From the NCBI RefSeq assembly GCF_002154225.1, contig NZ_MTSE01000012.1, positions 62,001 through 126,000 on the forward strand: a DNA stretch of 64,000 nt. The letters are read 5' to 3'. A program made the position numbers and the translations under genes. The DNA comes from Hymenobacter crusticola. Lineage in GTDB: Bacteria > Bacteroidota > Bacteroidia > Cytophagales > Hymenobacteraceae. Shown here piece after piece: positions 53,610 through 61,123 of the stretch. The notes below the pieces were generated by a model, which did not search any database, was not told where the DNA came from, and saw only the letters and a list, made by a program, of their open reading frames with translations. Within the stretch, counting starts at the first letter, position 1. Every line of letters begins with the position of its first letter.

Positions 53610-54872
53610 TTACTTTCCGCTGCCTTTGAGGGCTTGCACTGGCTGTAGGCGCGACATCTTGAAGGCTGGGTACACGCCCGATACCACACCGAAAATCAGC
53701 GTCACGAGCAAGGCCCACCCGAAAATGCGCCAGTTCAGCTCGAAATGCGCATAGGCTAGGATGTCGGAGCCGCTGATGAGTTGCAGGACCACATAGGCAA
53801 GCCCTAAGCCTACCAGTCCTCCAAGGGTAGTGAGGAAGATGTTCTCGACCAAGAACTGCCCTACCAGCGTACCGCCGGTGGCGCCGAAAGCCTTGCGCAC
53901 CCCTATTTCGGAGGAGCGTTCCATGATGCGGCTCACATTAATATTCACCAAGTTCAAGGCCGGCAACAGCATGAACAGCAGGGCCACGCCTCCCAGGATG
54001 GAGTAGAACATGCCGAGCCCATCGGTCTGGGTGTCGCCGGCTGTAAGCTGCCGAAACAGTTGCCGCGTGACAACGGCAGCCAGCAACGGGTCGGCGTAGA
54101 AGTTCAGGCGCTTCATGTTCTTCGGGTCGGGCAACGGAATGGTACGCACAGCGCGCTGAAACTCAGCTTGCACATTGGGCAGATCAGCCGCACTTTTGGC
54201 CGTGATGATAGCGAGGTAGTCGCCGTTGAGGCCTACGTGCTGCAAGTCGTCGGGGCCGGTTGTGATGGGCACCCAGACGTCGGCGTAGGAAATGAAGCGC
54301 ATGGCGGGCACGTCTTCCACCACCCCCTGCACTCGGTAGCCGATTTGGTTTATCTCAATGGTGCGCCCTATCACACCCTGGTCGGTGCCAAAGTATTGCC
54401 GGGCGGTAGTCTGGTTGATAACCGCCACGCGAGCAGCCCCTTTCACCTCCCCATCGCTGAACGCCTTGCCCTGTAGGAAAGTAAAATCGAGCGCCTTCCA
54501 AAACATAGCGTCGGTGTAGCGCAGGTCGAGGTCGAGTTTGCGGTTGCCAACGTAGCTAGGGGTAGCATGGAAATTGGAGGCAATGGCTACACTTTCCGGC
54601 GTACGCAGGGTACGCACATATTTATTGAGAACGTAGTAGCTCGGCGGCGTATTCATGTTGCCGTCGTTCTTGAACTTGACGTGCAAAAACTGCGCGAACA
54701 GCATGCGGTCGAGGTTCGTTTCGGGGGCGTGGGCACCGAAGGTGTGGTCGAACATGGCCACCACTACCAGCAGCACCATCAGCGTGAAGCTGATACCAAA
54801 TAAACTAATGAAGGTGAAGAACTTGCGCCGCAAGAGCACCTTCCAGGCGAGTTTCAGATAGCTAAGAAGCAT
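53610..54872 (-). CDS. ABC transporter permease, MacB/FtsX family (first subunit)
   Basis: A 420-residue inner-membrane protein of the same fold as its neighbour. First helix about residues 17-42 (FFTFISLFGISFTLMVLLVV), periplasmic MacB-like domain (about 45-290, FLQGKAFSDGEVKGAARVAV, YRVQGVVEDVPAMRF), and three C-terminal helices with the FtsX phrase SEIGVRKAFGATGGTLVG and the closing YPAFKMSRLQPVQALKG. It lies 72 bases downstream of the ATPase gene and forms the transporter with it and the next permease. No periplasmic adaptor gene is attached, so it may not be a tripartite drug pump. Confidence 0.9.
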   Translation of the reverse strand: MLLSYLKLAWKVLLRRKFFTFISLFGISFTLMVLLVVVAMFDHTFGAHAPETNLDRMLFAQFLHVKFKNDGNMNTPPSYYVLNKYVRTLRTPESVAIASNFHATPSYVGNRKLDLDLRYTDAMFWKALDFTFLQGKAFSDGEVKGAARVAVINQTTARQYFGTDQGVIGRTIEINQIGYRVQGVVEDVPAMRFISYADVWVPITTGPDDLQHVGLNGDYLAIITAKSAADLPNVQAEFQRAVRTIPLPDPKNMKRLNFYADPLLAAVVTRQLFRQLTAGDTQTDGLGMFYSILGGVALLFMLLPALNLVNINVSRIMERSSEIGVRKAFGATGGTLVGQFLVENIFLTTLGGLVGLGLAYVVLQLISGSDILAYAHFELNWRIFGWALLVTLIFGVVSGVYPAFKMSRLQPVQALKGSGK

Positions 54873-54944
54873 GGGAGTTTATCTACTAGTGGTCGTTCTG
54901 CTGAGCTTGGCGCAGCAGAACGCCTTCGTTACCTATTAATGGAC

Positions 54945-55613
54945 CTAGCTAACTTGACTGCCGTCGAAGAAGCGAATGAGCCGCTCAGTTTTGTGAGCCA
55001 TGTTCTCGTCGTGCGTCACCATCACAATGGTAGTGCCCTCTACCCGGTTCAGCCCGAGCAGGAGGTCCATAATCTCGTCGCCCATCACCGAGTCGAGGTT
55101 GCCAGTAGGTTCGTCGGCCAAGATGATTTCCGGGGCGCCGGCTAGGGCCCGCGCAATAGCAACGCGCTGGCGTTGGCCACCGGAGAGTTGGCTGGGGAAG
55201 TGACGGGTGCGGGCGCTCAGGCCTACTTTATCGAGGGCGGCGTGGGCGCGCTGCCGACGCTCTTTGCCGCTCAGGCCAGCACGGTAGAGCAAGGGCAGCT
55301 CCACATTGTCGAGCACCGAGAGGTCGTTGATGAGGTGAAAGCTCTGGAAGATGAAGCCAATTTTGTGGTTGCGCAAGCGGGCTAGCTCCCGGTCGGAGTA
55401 GCTCGTTACTGATCGGCCGTCGATTTCGATGGTGCCGCCGGTAGGCTCGTCGAGCAGCCCCATCAAACTCAGCAGCGTCGATTTGCCGCACCCCGACGGG
55501 CCCATCACCGACACAAACTCGCCCTTGTTGATGGTCAGGTTCACGCGGTTCAGGGCCACCGTTTCAATGGTGTCGGTTTGGTACACTTTCTCAATGTCGA
55601 GGAGCTTGATCAT
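54945..55613 (-). CDS. ABC transporter ATPase, MacB/LolD-like
   Basis: From the ATG at 55613 the protein has 222 residues and begins MIKLLDIEKVYQTD, the usual start of the family; an in-frame ATG at 55685 would add 24 residues of no clear use. Motifs: Walker A GPSGCGKSTLL, signature LSGGQRQRVAIARAL, Walker B IILADEPTGNLD and the switch His in VTHDENMAHKTERLI. It powers the two FtsX-type permeases downstream on the same strand. It is first in a five-gene unit ending with the NtrC-type regulator and kinase. Confidence 0.93.
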   Translation of the reverse strand: MIKLLDIEKVYQTDTIETVALNRVNLTINKGEFVSVMGPSGCGKSTLLSLMGLLDEPTGGTIEIDGRSVTSYSDRELARLRNHKIGFIFQSFHLINDLSVLDNVELPLLYRAGLSGKERRQRAHAALDKVGLSARTRHFPSQLSGGQRQRVAIARALAGAPEIILADEPTGNLDSVMGDEIMDLLLGLNRVEGTTIVMVTHDENMAHKTERLIRFFDGSQVS

Positions 55614-55880
55614 GGGCGTGTTCTTTAGCGAGATAGAAGCGGCAGCATCCGGGAGCAGGGCGCTTTTGGTCAGGGTTGGTTCCATGGGGCGTGCGGTTTG
55701 TTTTCGAAGCTAGGGTTTGGAAAGGCACCTTCGTGTTGGCGAGCAAAAGCTAGGGATTGTCCGCTTTTAAGCTACACCAAAGCACTTACCTGTAAGAATA
55801 GCCAAGTCGCGTACCACAATTTTAATTATCTACAAATCAACACTTTAACCACACCTAAGCAAGAATGCCGCCCTAAAATA

Positions 55881-55898
55881 TTGTCCATAACCGGACAA
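55881..55898. promoter_or_regulatory. Operator/enhancer-like palindrome upstream of the ABC-NtrC module
   Basis: TTGTCC-ATAACC-GGACAA is a perfect 6-base-arm palindrome about 270 bases upstream of the ATPase start. A half-site TTGTCC recurs near 55757. NtrC-type regulators bind such sites 100-300 bases upstream of sigma-54 promoters. I looked for a -24/-12 promoter between them and found no convincing one. Confidence 0.4.
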
Positions 55899-55959
55899 GG
55901 TGTTCGTTCTTGACGTGCACGCCTGCACGATTTCTGTTCGCCGCGCAGCAGAAAGCAAA

Positions 55960-56001
55960 AAAGCTAGCTTCTCTCCTCACATGGGGAGAGAAGCTAGCTT
56001 T
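55960..56001. terminator. Strong hairpin, probable terminator
   Basis: 55960-55976 pairs perfectly with 55985-56001 (17 bases, AAAGCTAGCTTCTCTCC and its complement), with an A-rich flank on the left and a T-rich flank on the right. With the next hairpin it forms a double barrier between the repeat lipoprotein gene and the ABC operon control region. Confidence 0.7.
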
Positions 56002-56024
56002 CTTCTAGTAGCGTCCAGACAATA

Positions 56025-56060
56025 AAAAACCAGCTGCCCGATTCCGAGCAGCTGGTTTTT
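56025..56060. terminator. Rho-independent terminator after the repeat lipoprotein gene
   Basis: AAAAACCAGCTGC (56025-56037) and GCAGCTGGTTTTT (56048-56060) form a 13-base stem; A and T runs on both sides make it usable on either strand. It begins 39 bases past the lipoprotein stop. Confidence 0.8.
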
Positions 56061-56098
56061 ATGGGTCTGCGCTTTAGCAGCGCCGTTAATTCTTTTTA

Positions 56099-56512
56099 CT
56101 AGCGAGTAGTACCGCCGGTGGTAGTGCCGGTGGTCGTAGTGCCAGCAGTGGTACCGGTCGTGGTGCTACCAGCCGTAGTGCCGGTGGTCGTAGAACCAGC
56201 AGTTGTACCGGTCGTGGTGCTACCAGCCGTAGTACCGGTCGTGGTGGTACCCGTAGTGGTCGTACCGTCGGTGGTGCCTGTGGTGGTCGTGCCAGCCGTA
56301 GTACCCGTAGTGGTGGTACCTGTGGTAGAAGCATCTGTAGTGCTACCGCTTGAGGTAGTACCGGTTGCATCCGACGTAGTTGAGCCGCTGGTCGTGCCGC
56401 TATCCGTTGGCGTCTCAGTGCTAGTGGTCGTGCAAGAAGTGAGAGCCGTGCCAGCGCTAAGAGCGAGAGCCATAGTCCAAACCGTCCAAGATGCAGCTTT
56501 TGTACGTTTCAT
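56099..56512 (-). CDS. Lipoprotein with Thr/Gly/Ser tandem repeats
   Basis: A 137-residue exported lipoprotein: signal helix (WTVWTMALALSAGTALTSC) with lipobox ALTSC, lipidated Cys27. All the rest is low-complexity Thr, Gly, Ser and Ala. The C-terminal half is a tandem array with a 9-residue unit of the form GTTAGSTTT (27 bases), present about four to five times with small changes. No folded domain is visible; it may be a stalk or a glycosylated, surface-exposed brush. The opposite strand is also open here (Val/Pro repeats), but the signal peptide, lipobox and following terminator show the minus strand is the real gene. No partner gene is attached. Confidence 0.75.
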   Translation of the reverse strand: MKRTKAASWTVWTMALALSAGTALTSCTTTSTETPTDSGTTSGSTTSDATGTTSSGSTTDASTTGTTTTGTTAGTTTTGTTDGTTTTGTTTTGTTAGSTTTGTTAGSTTTGTTAGSTTTGTTAGTTTTGTTTGGTTR

Positions 56513-57010
56513 AAGGTTTTGGTGTAAGTGGTGAAAGAACAGGGTACTCTTATTTGCACTAATGAGGTGCTAATACGCCAAACGTACTAAATTAGTTCAA
56601 TAGATCAGCTATATAGCTCTTTATTCACTAACATATTATGGTGTTTTTTGAGTAACTTACAAAATTGGCGAGTATGGCAATTCCGATACAGCTCAACCGT
56701 AACTTACCGTGCATACGACCTACTCAACTAAACTTTGCCTTAAGCTCAGATAAGCACGCAAAGCCCTGGTACAAGCCTCTCTTGTAGCGCAGACTACCCA
56801 ATCGGATACCTTCTGTAGCCTTATATAGGTGCGGCAGACAAGACTTTACAGAAAGCTAGCTTATTCCAAGAAGACACGTAATATTTCTTTGCCTTGTATT
56901 TTAGCTAGCTCTATAGCGCGGAAAGCGTCAGAATAATGTTCTATTATTTCTTGACGATGTGTAAAACGACGCTCGACATTTGGTCATTATGTAGCCCTAT
57001 CTCGCTTTGC
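56513..57010. other. Intergenic region, AT-rich, no gene seen
   Basis: About 500 bases, AT-richer than average. It contains the lipoprotein promoter, which I cannot place. No hairpin or gene recognised. Confidence 0.45.
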
Positions 57011-57409
57011 TTATCTAAATGGGTGCTTTCGAAACGTCACCTTACTCATCACGTCTTTCTCGTAAGACGCCAAACAGTGGCGGTTGAAGGTTGGGGCGAA
57101 GTGCGGCGGCGTTGCCTGCAGCGTAGTCGGGGCCTGCTGACCTTTGGCAAAGAAGTACACCTTGGTGGTACCGTACTTGGTATACGGCATCAGGTTGCCG
57201 TACTGCTCCATTTCCTGCCAGCGCGTCGTGTCGCCAACCGTCACGCTGTAGATGCGCACGATGGGGCCCGTGTTATTCTCGTTGCGGAACATGCCCACTT
57301 CCTCAAAATCACCGGGCAGATCTTGCGGGCTAGGCTGCGACACCGCATCCACGATAAACCAAACTAGTAACGCGGCTAGCGCCAACCCGAAGAGGTACTT
57401 CTTATTCAT
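57011..57409 (-). CDS. Small membrane-anchored protein of unknown function
   Basis: I chose the ATG at 57409 (132 residues), which gives MNKKYLFGLALAALLVWFIV, a textbook signal anchor; the earlier in-frame start at 57475 adds 22 residues with several Cys and no role. The exported part is short and mostly beta-strand-like (VRIYSVTVGDTTRWQEMEQY, YTKYGTTKVYFFAKG). I recognise no family. It stands alone between the repeat lipoprotein and the serine hydrolase. Confidence 0.65.
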   Translation of the reverse strand: MNKKYLFGLALAALLVWFIVDAVSQPSPQDLPGDFEEVGMFRNENNTGPIVRIYSVTVGDTTRWQEMEQYGNLMPYTKYGTTKVYFFAKGQQAPTTLQATPPHFAPTFNRHCLASYEKDVMSKVTFRKHPFR

Positions 57410-57475
57410 AACAGGGTAAGTAGAACAACGAATCCTATAACAGCTAGGATGGCAACAGTTCTTTTGTGAAACCAA

Positions 57476-57820
57476 CTAGCGGTTTCGTGCACGAAGTAGC
57501 CCAGAAGTATAGAAAGCTACCTCGAAAGGGCTGCACCTAGCTTCCTGGCAACCTCAAACCATAGACAAACAGGCACCTAGCCTTGCCCCTGGCAGGAGCT
57601 TGTGCGTCACAAAAAAGAGTTTGTGCGGGTGTAGTGGCTAGGAGGCACTAGCCGGCCGGCCATCCTAGCACTACTTTCTGCGGGGAAAAGCCAGCTTCTG
57701 CTCGCAGAAATTATTCGCTTGAGCGTGTAACGTAGTGGCTCGGCGCCTGGTACTCCTGCCACTTCGCGATGACACTCGGCCTGCGGGCTTTTCCTTCTTC
57801 CCCACACTCCTTTCTATTCT
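57476..57820. other. Intergenic region, no gene seen
   Basis: About 345 bases between divergent genes; it should hold both promoters. No clear promoter, hairpin or RNA was found. Confidence 0.4.
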
Positions 57821-58933
57821 ATGCGCCACTTCATTGCCCGGCTAGCCTTTGTCGTTTTTCTGTTGTTCTGTTTCCGGCCTTGTTCTGCTCAGAGTTCAAG
57901 CGCTACTAGTCAGGCAGTGGATGCTTTCGTTGCCGAGAAGATGAAGGCGCTTGGCATTCCCGGCCTAGCGGTGGCCGTCGTTCAGAAAGGCGAAGTACGT
58001 AAAGTTGCTACCTACGGCCTCGCCAATGTTGAATGGAAAGCGCCCGTCACTGCTCACACCAACTTTCAGATTGCTTCCTGTACCAAGCTGCTTACCTCAA
58101 CGCTGGTGTTGAAAACGGTTTACGCAGGCAAGCTGCGCCTCGACGACCCGATCGGCAACTACCTAGATTCGATTCCGACCCAGTGGCAGCCCATCCGGGT
58201 GAAACATCTACTGACTCACGCAAGCGGCATACGCGACTTTCACGGCAACTTATATCTTTCTACCGCGGCCGTGGTGCGGGCCCTGCGCGACTCCACCCTT
58301 GCCTACCCGCCTGGCAGCAAGCAGCAGTACGCCCAGGCCGATTTCATGCTGCTGGGCTACATTCTGGAAAAAATCTACGGCAAACCTTTCCCACAACTCT
58401 TGCAGGAAGAAGTAGCGCAGCCCTTGCACATGCTAGACGGCTCCTACGACATGGAACAACAGGTTGGCCCCTTTCTTCGCACCAATTTAATTTCACAAAA
58501 AGCCACTACCTACTACGATTGGCAAGGCCAACTGCGCGCCTATAAGTATCTCTACCCCGCGTACACTTACACCGCGGGCGGTTACTTTGCCTCCTTGCAC
58601 GACCTAGTCCAGTGGGCTATCGGCCTCGACAAGGAAGTCTTGTTTCCGGAAGCTTTTGCGGCTCCGCTCCTGTATGGCTGCGACAGTCTGCCCCAAGGCA
58701 ATGCCGAGTTTACCAGGGCCGGCTGGGCGCTGGGCACGGAGAAAGGCATCGTGAGTGCCGGACATAGCGGCGGCCCAGGCCTAGGTGACGTCTGGCGTTT
58801 CCCCCAGGAAGGATACACCGTGATTGTGCTGTCGAATGACGGCGAACTGCTACCGGGCCTAGCCAGCGCCATCGCCGCGTTCTACATGAAAGACCTAGAC
58901 CGCAACACGCCCATTAAAAAGTACGAGCGTTAG
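57821..58933 (+). CDS. Exported serine hydrolase, beta-lactamase (class C)/PBP4* family
   Basis: A 370-residue protein with a signal peptide ending near CSAQ (residue 24). The beta-lactamase family core (PF00144) is at about 30-355. The catalytic SxxK motif is Ser86-Cys-Thr-Lys89 in IASCTKLL. The second motif reads Tyr170-Ala-Gln (YAQADFMLLGY), where Tyr-x-Asn is usual. The third is HSGGPG near residue 315. DFHGN and LTHASGI are usual family features. Most members of this kind are esterases or D-amino-acid peptidases rather than antibiotic-resistance enzymes, and the Gln in motif two makes true lactamase activity less likely. It stands alone, followed by a large hairpin. Confidence 0.88.
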   Translation: MRHFIARLAFVVFLLFCFRPCSAQSSSATSQAVDAFVAEKMKALGIPGLAVAVVQKGEVRKVATYGLANVEWKAPVTAHTNFQIASCTKLLTSTLVLKTVYAGKLRLDDPIGNYLDSIPTQWQPIRVKHLLTHASGIRDFHGNLYLSTAAVVRALRDSTLAYPPGSKQQYAQADFMLLGYILEKIYGKPFPQLLQEEVAQPLHMLDGSYDMEQQVGPFLRTNLISQKATTYYDWQGQLRAYKYLYPAYTYTAGGYFASLHDLVQWAIGLDKEVLFPEAFAAPLLYGCDSLPQGNAEFTRAGWALGTEKGIVSAGHSGGPGLGDVWRFPQEGYTVIVLSNDGELLPGLASAIAAFYMKDLDRNTPIKKYER

Positions 58934-58985
58934 CAGTTTGCCGCTGGAAACCCGGCATATCGCTCACAACAAGTGCCCTTCTTAT

Positions 58986-59067
58986 GCCCAGCAGGCGTTG
59001 GCGAGCAGCCCAACTTAGCTTCGACTGTCAAAAGCTAGGTCGGGCGGCTCGCCAACGCCTGCTGGGC
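58986..59067. repeat. Long hairpin after the serine hydrolase
   Basis: 58986-59006 and 59047-59067 are perfect reverse complements (21 bases, starting GCCCAGCAGGCGTTGGC); four more pairs (GCCC/GGGC) follow after one mismatch. The loop is about 30 bases. No clean T run follows, so it may be a REP-type element rather than a simple terminator. Confidence 0.65.
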
Positions 59068-60017
59068 TTTCACCTAGCTATAATGGCCCGCAGATTTATT
59101 CTCATGGTCGGGCCGGCACATTTCGCTAAATAATTCAACTACAGAACTATAACGCCCTGGATATATTCTCAACTGGCTACCTCTCTTATCAGAGGCAGTG
59201 AGTAAAATTGCTTTTGCAGGGGCACACGAAAGCTGATCAATTCGCCTCGTGGCAGAGCTAGGTCCTATTCAATAGCGAGAAGATAGGCTTTATGCGTGGG
59301 CAAGCTTTGTTTCCGAAGCACAGACCTATTCGCAGACGAAATGTAACTATTTCATACATGCAAACTAGGCTATACAAAGAGCCTGCTTGTCGAAATAGTA
59401 CAACTCATAAATTCATGTAGCACCGGCTACTGTAGCCGGCGCAGCATTGATGAGCAACCTTGTGCTCACAGTATACTCATCCCACTCGGCGTATTTAGCA
59501 AAGCTCAACTGCTCAGCAGACTTATCAGGGCACATTTGAGGGGCTATCATCGGCGGTATAGGCCGCAAAAAAGGTCACACGCCTTCTTGCTTACGGAGTA
59601 CTTTTTAGGTGTGTTTAGTCAATTCCTTCATATCGTCTTCATGTCGATGTGAGTGTTTTGTACTACCAAGCACACGATATCAGCCATGCAGCATCTGCAC
59701 TTTTCCTTGATTTTGCTCACACAACGTTGGAATTCATCCAATTCTTCTGCCAGTGCCCTGCGGCCTACCGTGGCGTGAGCAAACTGCTTGTAAAGCCTGC
59801 CTGAACACTCATTAGCCTCTTTTGCCTGGTCGCTCAGCCCTGCATTGAATCATCGCAGTAATCATATTACCAATGCTTTAGCTGCAATAAGAAGCTTGCT
59901 CTGCTACTGGTTGCAAGCTCCAACGCCTTCCTAAATCATTCACCACCTTTTGCACGCTTCTCCCCAACAACGTCTCCTAGGATTGTCAATCACCTGTTTA
60001 TGATACTTAAGGTTTTT
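59068..60017. other. Long intergenic region upstream of the RND operon
   Basis: About 950 bases, AT-richer than the surroundings. A small hairpin CCGGCTA-CTG-TAGCCGG lies at 59423-59439. On the minus strand one frame is open for about 70 codons between about 59635 and 59850 and reads like an amphipathic helix (SDQAKEANECSGRLYKQF, LAEELDEFQRCVSKIKEK), but it has no start and is closed by a stop just upstream. It may be a decayed gene. The promoter of the RND operon should be near 59900-60000. Confidence 0.4.
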
Positions 60018-61097
60018 ATGAAAAGAACGCTCATGCTCATGGGCTTGTACAGCGTGGTTTGTTTTACAAGCTGCACAGAAAAGACAGAAGCGAAGGAAGA
60101 GAAAGTGAAGTTTCTAGTTACTAGCCCTTTGCAAAAGGACACGACGCTGGTTAAAGAATACGTAGCCCAAATCCACTCTATCCAGCACATCGAGCTGCGG
60201 GCGCTGGAAAAAGGTTACCTGCAAAAGATCTTTGTCGACGAGGGTCAGTCCGTGAAGAAAGGGCAGCTCATGTTTCAGATCATGCCCATGATTTATCAGG
60301 CAGAACTGAAAAAGTCGCAGGCTGAGGCAAACTACGTGAACCTGGAGTACCAGAACACGAAGCGGCTGGCCGACAACAACGTGGTGTCTAAGAATGAGTT
60401 GGCGCTGGCTGAGGCCAAGTATGACAAGGCCAAAGCCGAAGTATCCTTGGCCCAAACGCACTTGCAATTCACCACCATCAAAGCGCCTTTCGACGGCATC
60501 ATGGACCACTTCCAGGGCCGGCTAGGTAGCTTGGTCGACGAAGGGGACTTGCTGACGACACTGTCGGACAATAGCAAAATGTGGGTGTACTTCAACGTAC
60601 CCGAAGCCGAATACCTAGCTTATAAAGCACACGCCAAAAGCGACAGCGGCATCCATGTGAAGCTGCTGATGGCGAACAATGAGGTATTTCAGCAGCCTGG
60701 CATTGTACAAACCATTGAGGCTGACTTCAATAACGAAACGGGCAACATCGCCTTCCGCGCCACCTTCCCCAACCCCAAAGGGCTGTTGCGCAACGGGGAA
60801 ACGGGCAGCGTGCTGATGACCACGCCCATGAAGAACGCCCTGATTGTGCCGCAGAAAGCCACCTTCGAGGTGCTGGAGAAGAAGTTCGTGTACGTGGTGG
60901 ACAAGAACAACGTGGTGCACCAGCGCGAAGTGACCGTCTCGGCTGAAATGCCTGACCTATACATCGTTAAAGGCCTAGGTGCCGGCGATAAAATTATGCT
61001 AGAAGGGATTCGGAAAGTGAAAGACGGAGATAAGATCGAATTCGCTTACCAAGATCCGAAGACGGTAATCTCCCACTTGAAAGTGTACTCCGAGTAG
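60018..61097 (+). CDS. RND efflux periplasmic adaptor (membrane fusion lipoprotein)
   Basis: From the ATG at 60018 the protein has 359 residues and is a lipoprotein: MKRTLMLMGLYSVVCFTSC gives lipidated Cys19. The HlyD/AcrA layout is visible: a barrel-sandwich half (IELRALEKGYLQKIFVDEGQ, KKGQLMFQIMP), a helical hairpin (about 90-150, QAELKKSQAEANYVNLEYQ), the second half (TTIKAPFDGIMDHFQGRLGS), a beta-barrel domain (about 190-270) and the membrane-proximal domain. It links the inner-membrane pump to an outer-membrane channel. The pump gene starts 26 bases downstream. An upstream in-frame ATG at 60000 is less likely as it lengthens the signal. Confidence 0.92.
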   Translation: MKRTLMLMGLYSVVCFTSCTEKTEAKEEKVKFLVTSPLQKDTTLVKEYVAQIHSIQHIELRALEKGYLQKIFVDEGQSVKKGQLMFQIMPMIYQAELKKSQAEANYVNLEYQNTKRLADNNVVSKNELALAEAKYDKAKAEVSLAQTHLQFTTIKAPFDGIMDHFQGRLGSLVDEGDLLTTLSDNSKMWVYFNVPEAEYLAYKAHAKSDSGIHVKLLMANNEVFQQPGIVQTIEADFNNETGNIAFRATFPNPKGLLRNGETGSVLMTTPMKNALIVPQKATFEVLEKKFVYVVDKNNVVHQREVTVSAEMPDLYIVKGLGAGDKIMLEGIRKVKDGDKIEFAYQDPKTVISHLKVYSE

Positions 61098-61123
61098 GGT
61101 CGGTACGCCAAAACAGAGCAGAT

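Noticed and set aside
55690..55800. Possible sigma-54 promoter for the ABC operon
   Set aside because: Only a GC-N10-CC spacing match was found (near 55748-55761) without the TGGCAC/TTGCA context; too weak to call.
56118..56534. Long plus-strand frame of Val/Pro repeats opposite the lipoprotein gene
   Set aside because: It is the complement of the Thr/Gly repeat codons; the minus strand has a signal peptide, lipobox and terminator, the plus strand has none of these.
57821..58933. Antibiotic-resistance beta-lactamase
   Set aside because: Motif two is Tyr-Ala-Gln rather than Tyr-x-Asn, and the sequence fits the broad serine hydrolase/esterase group better.
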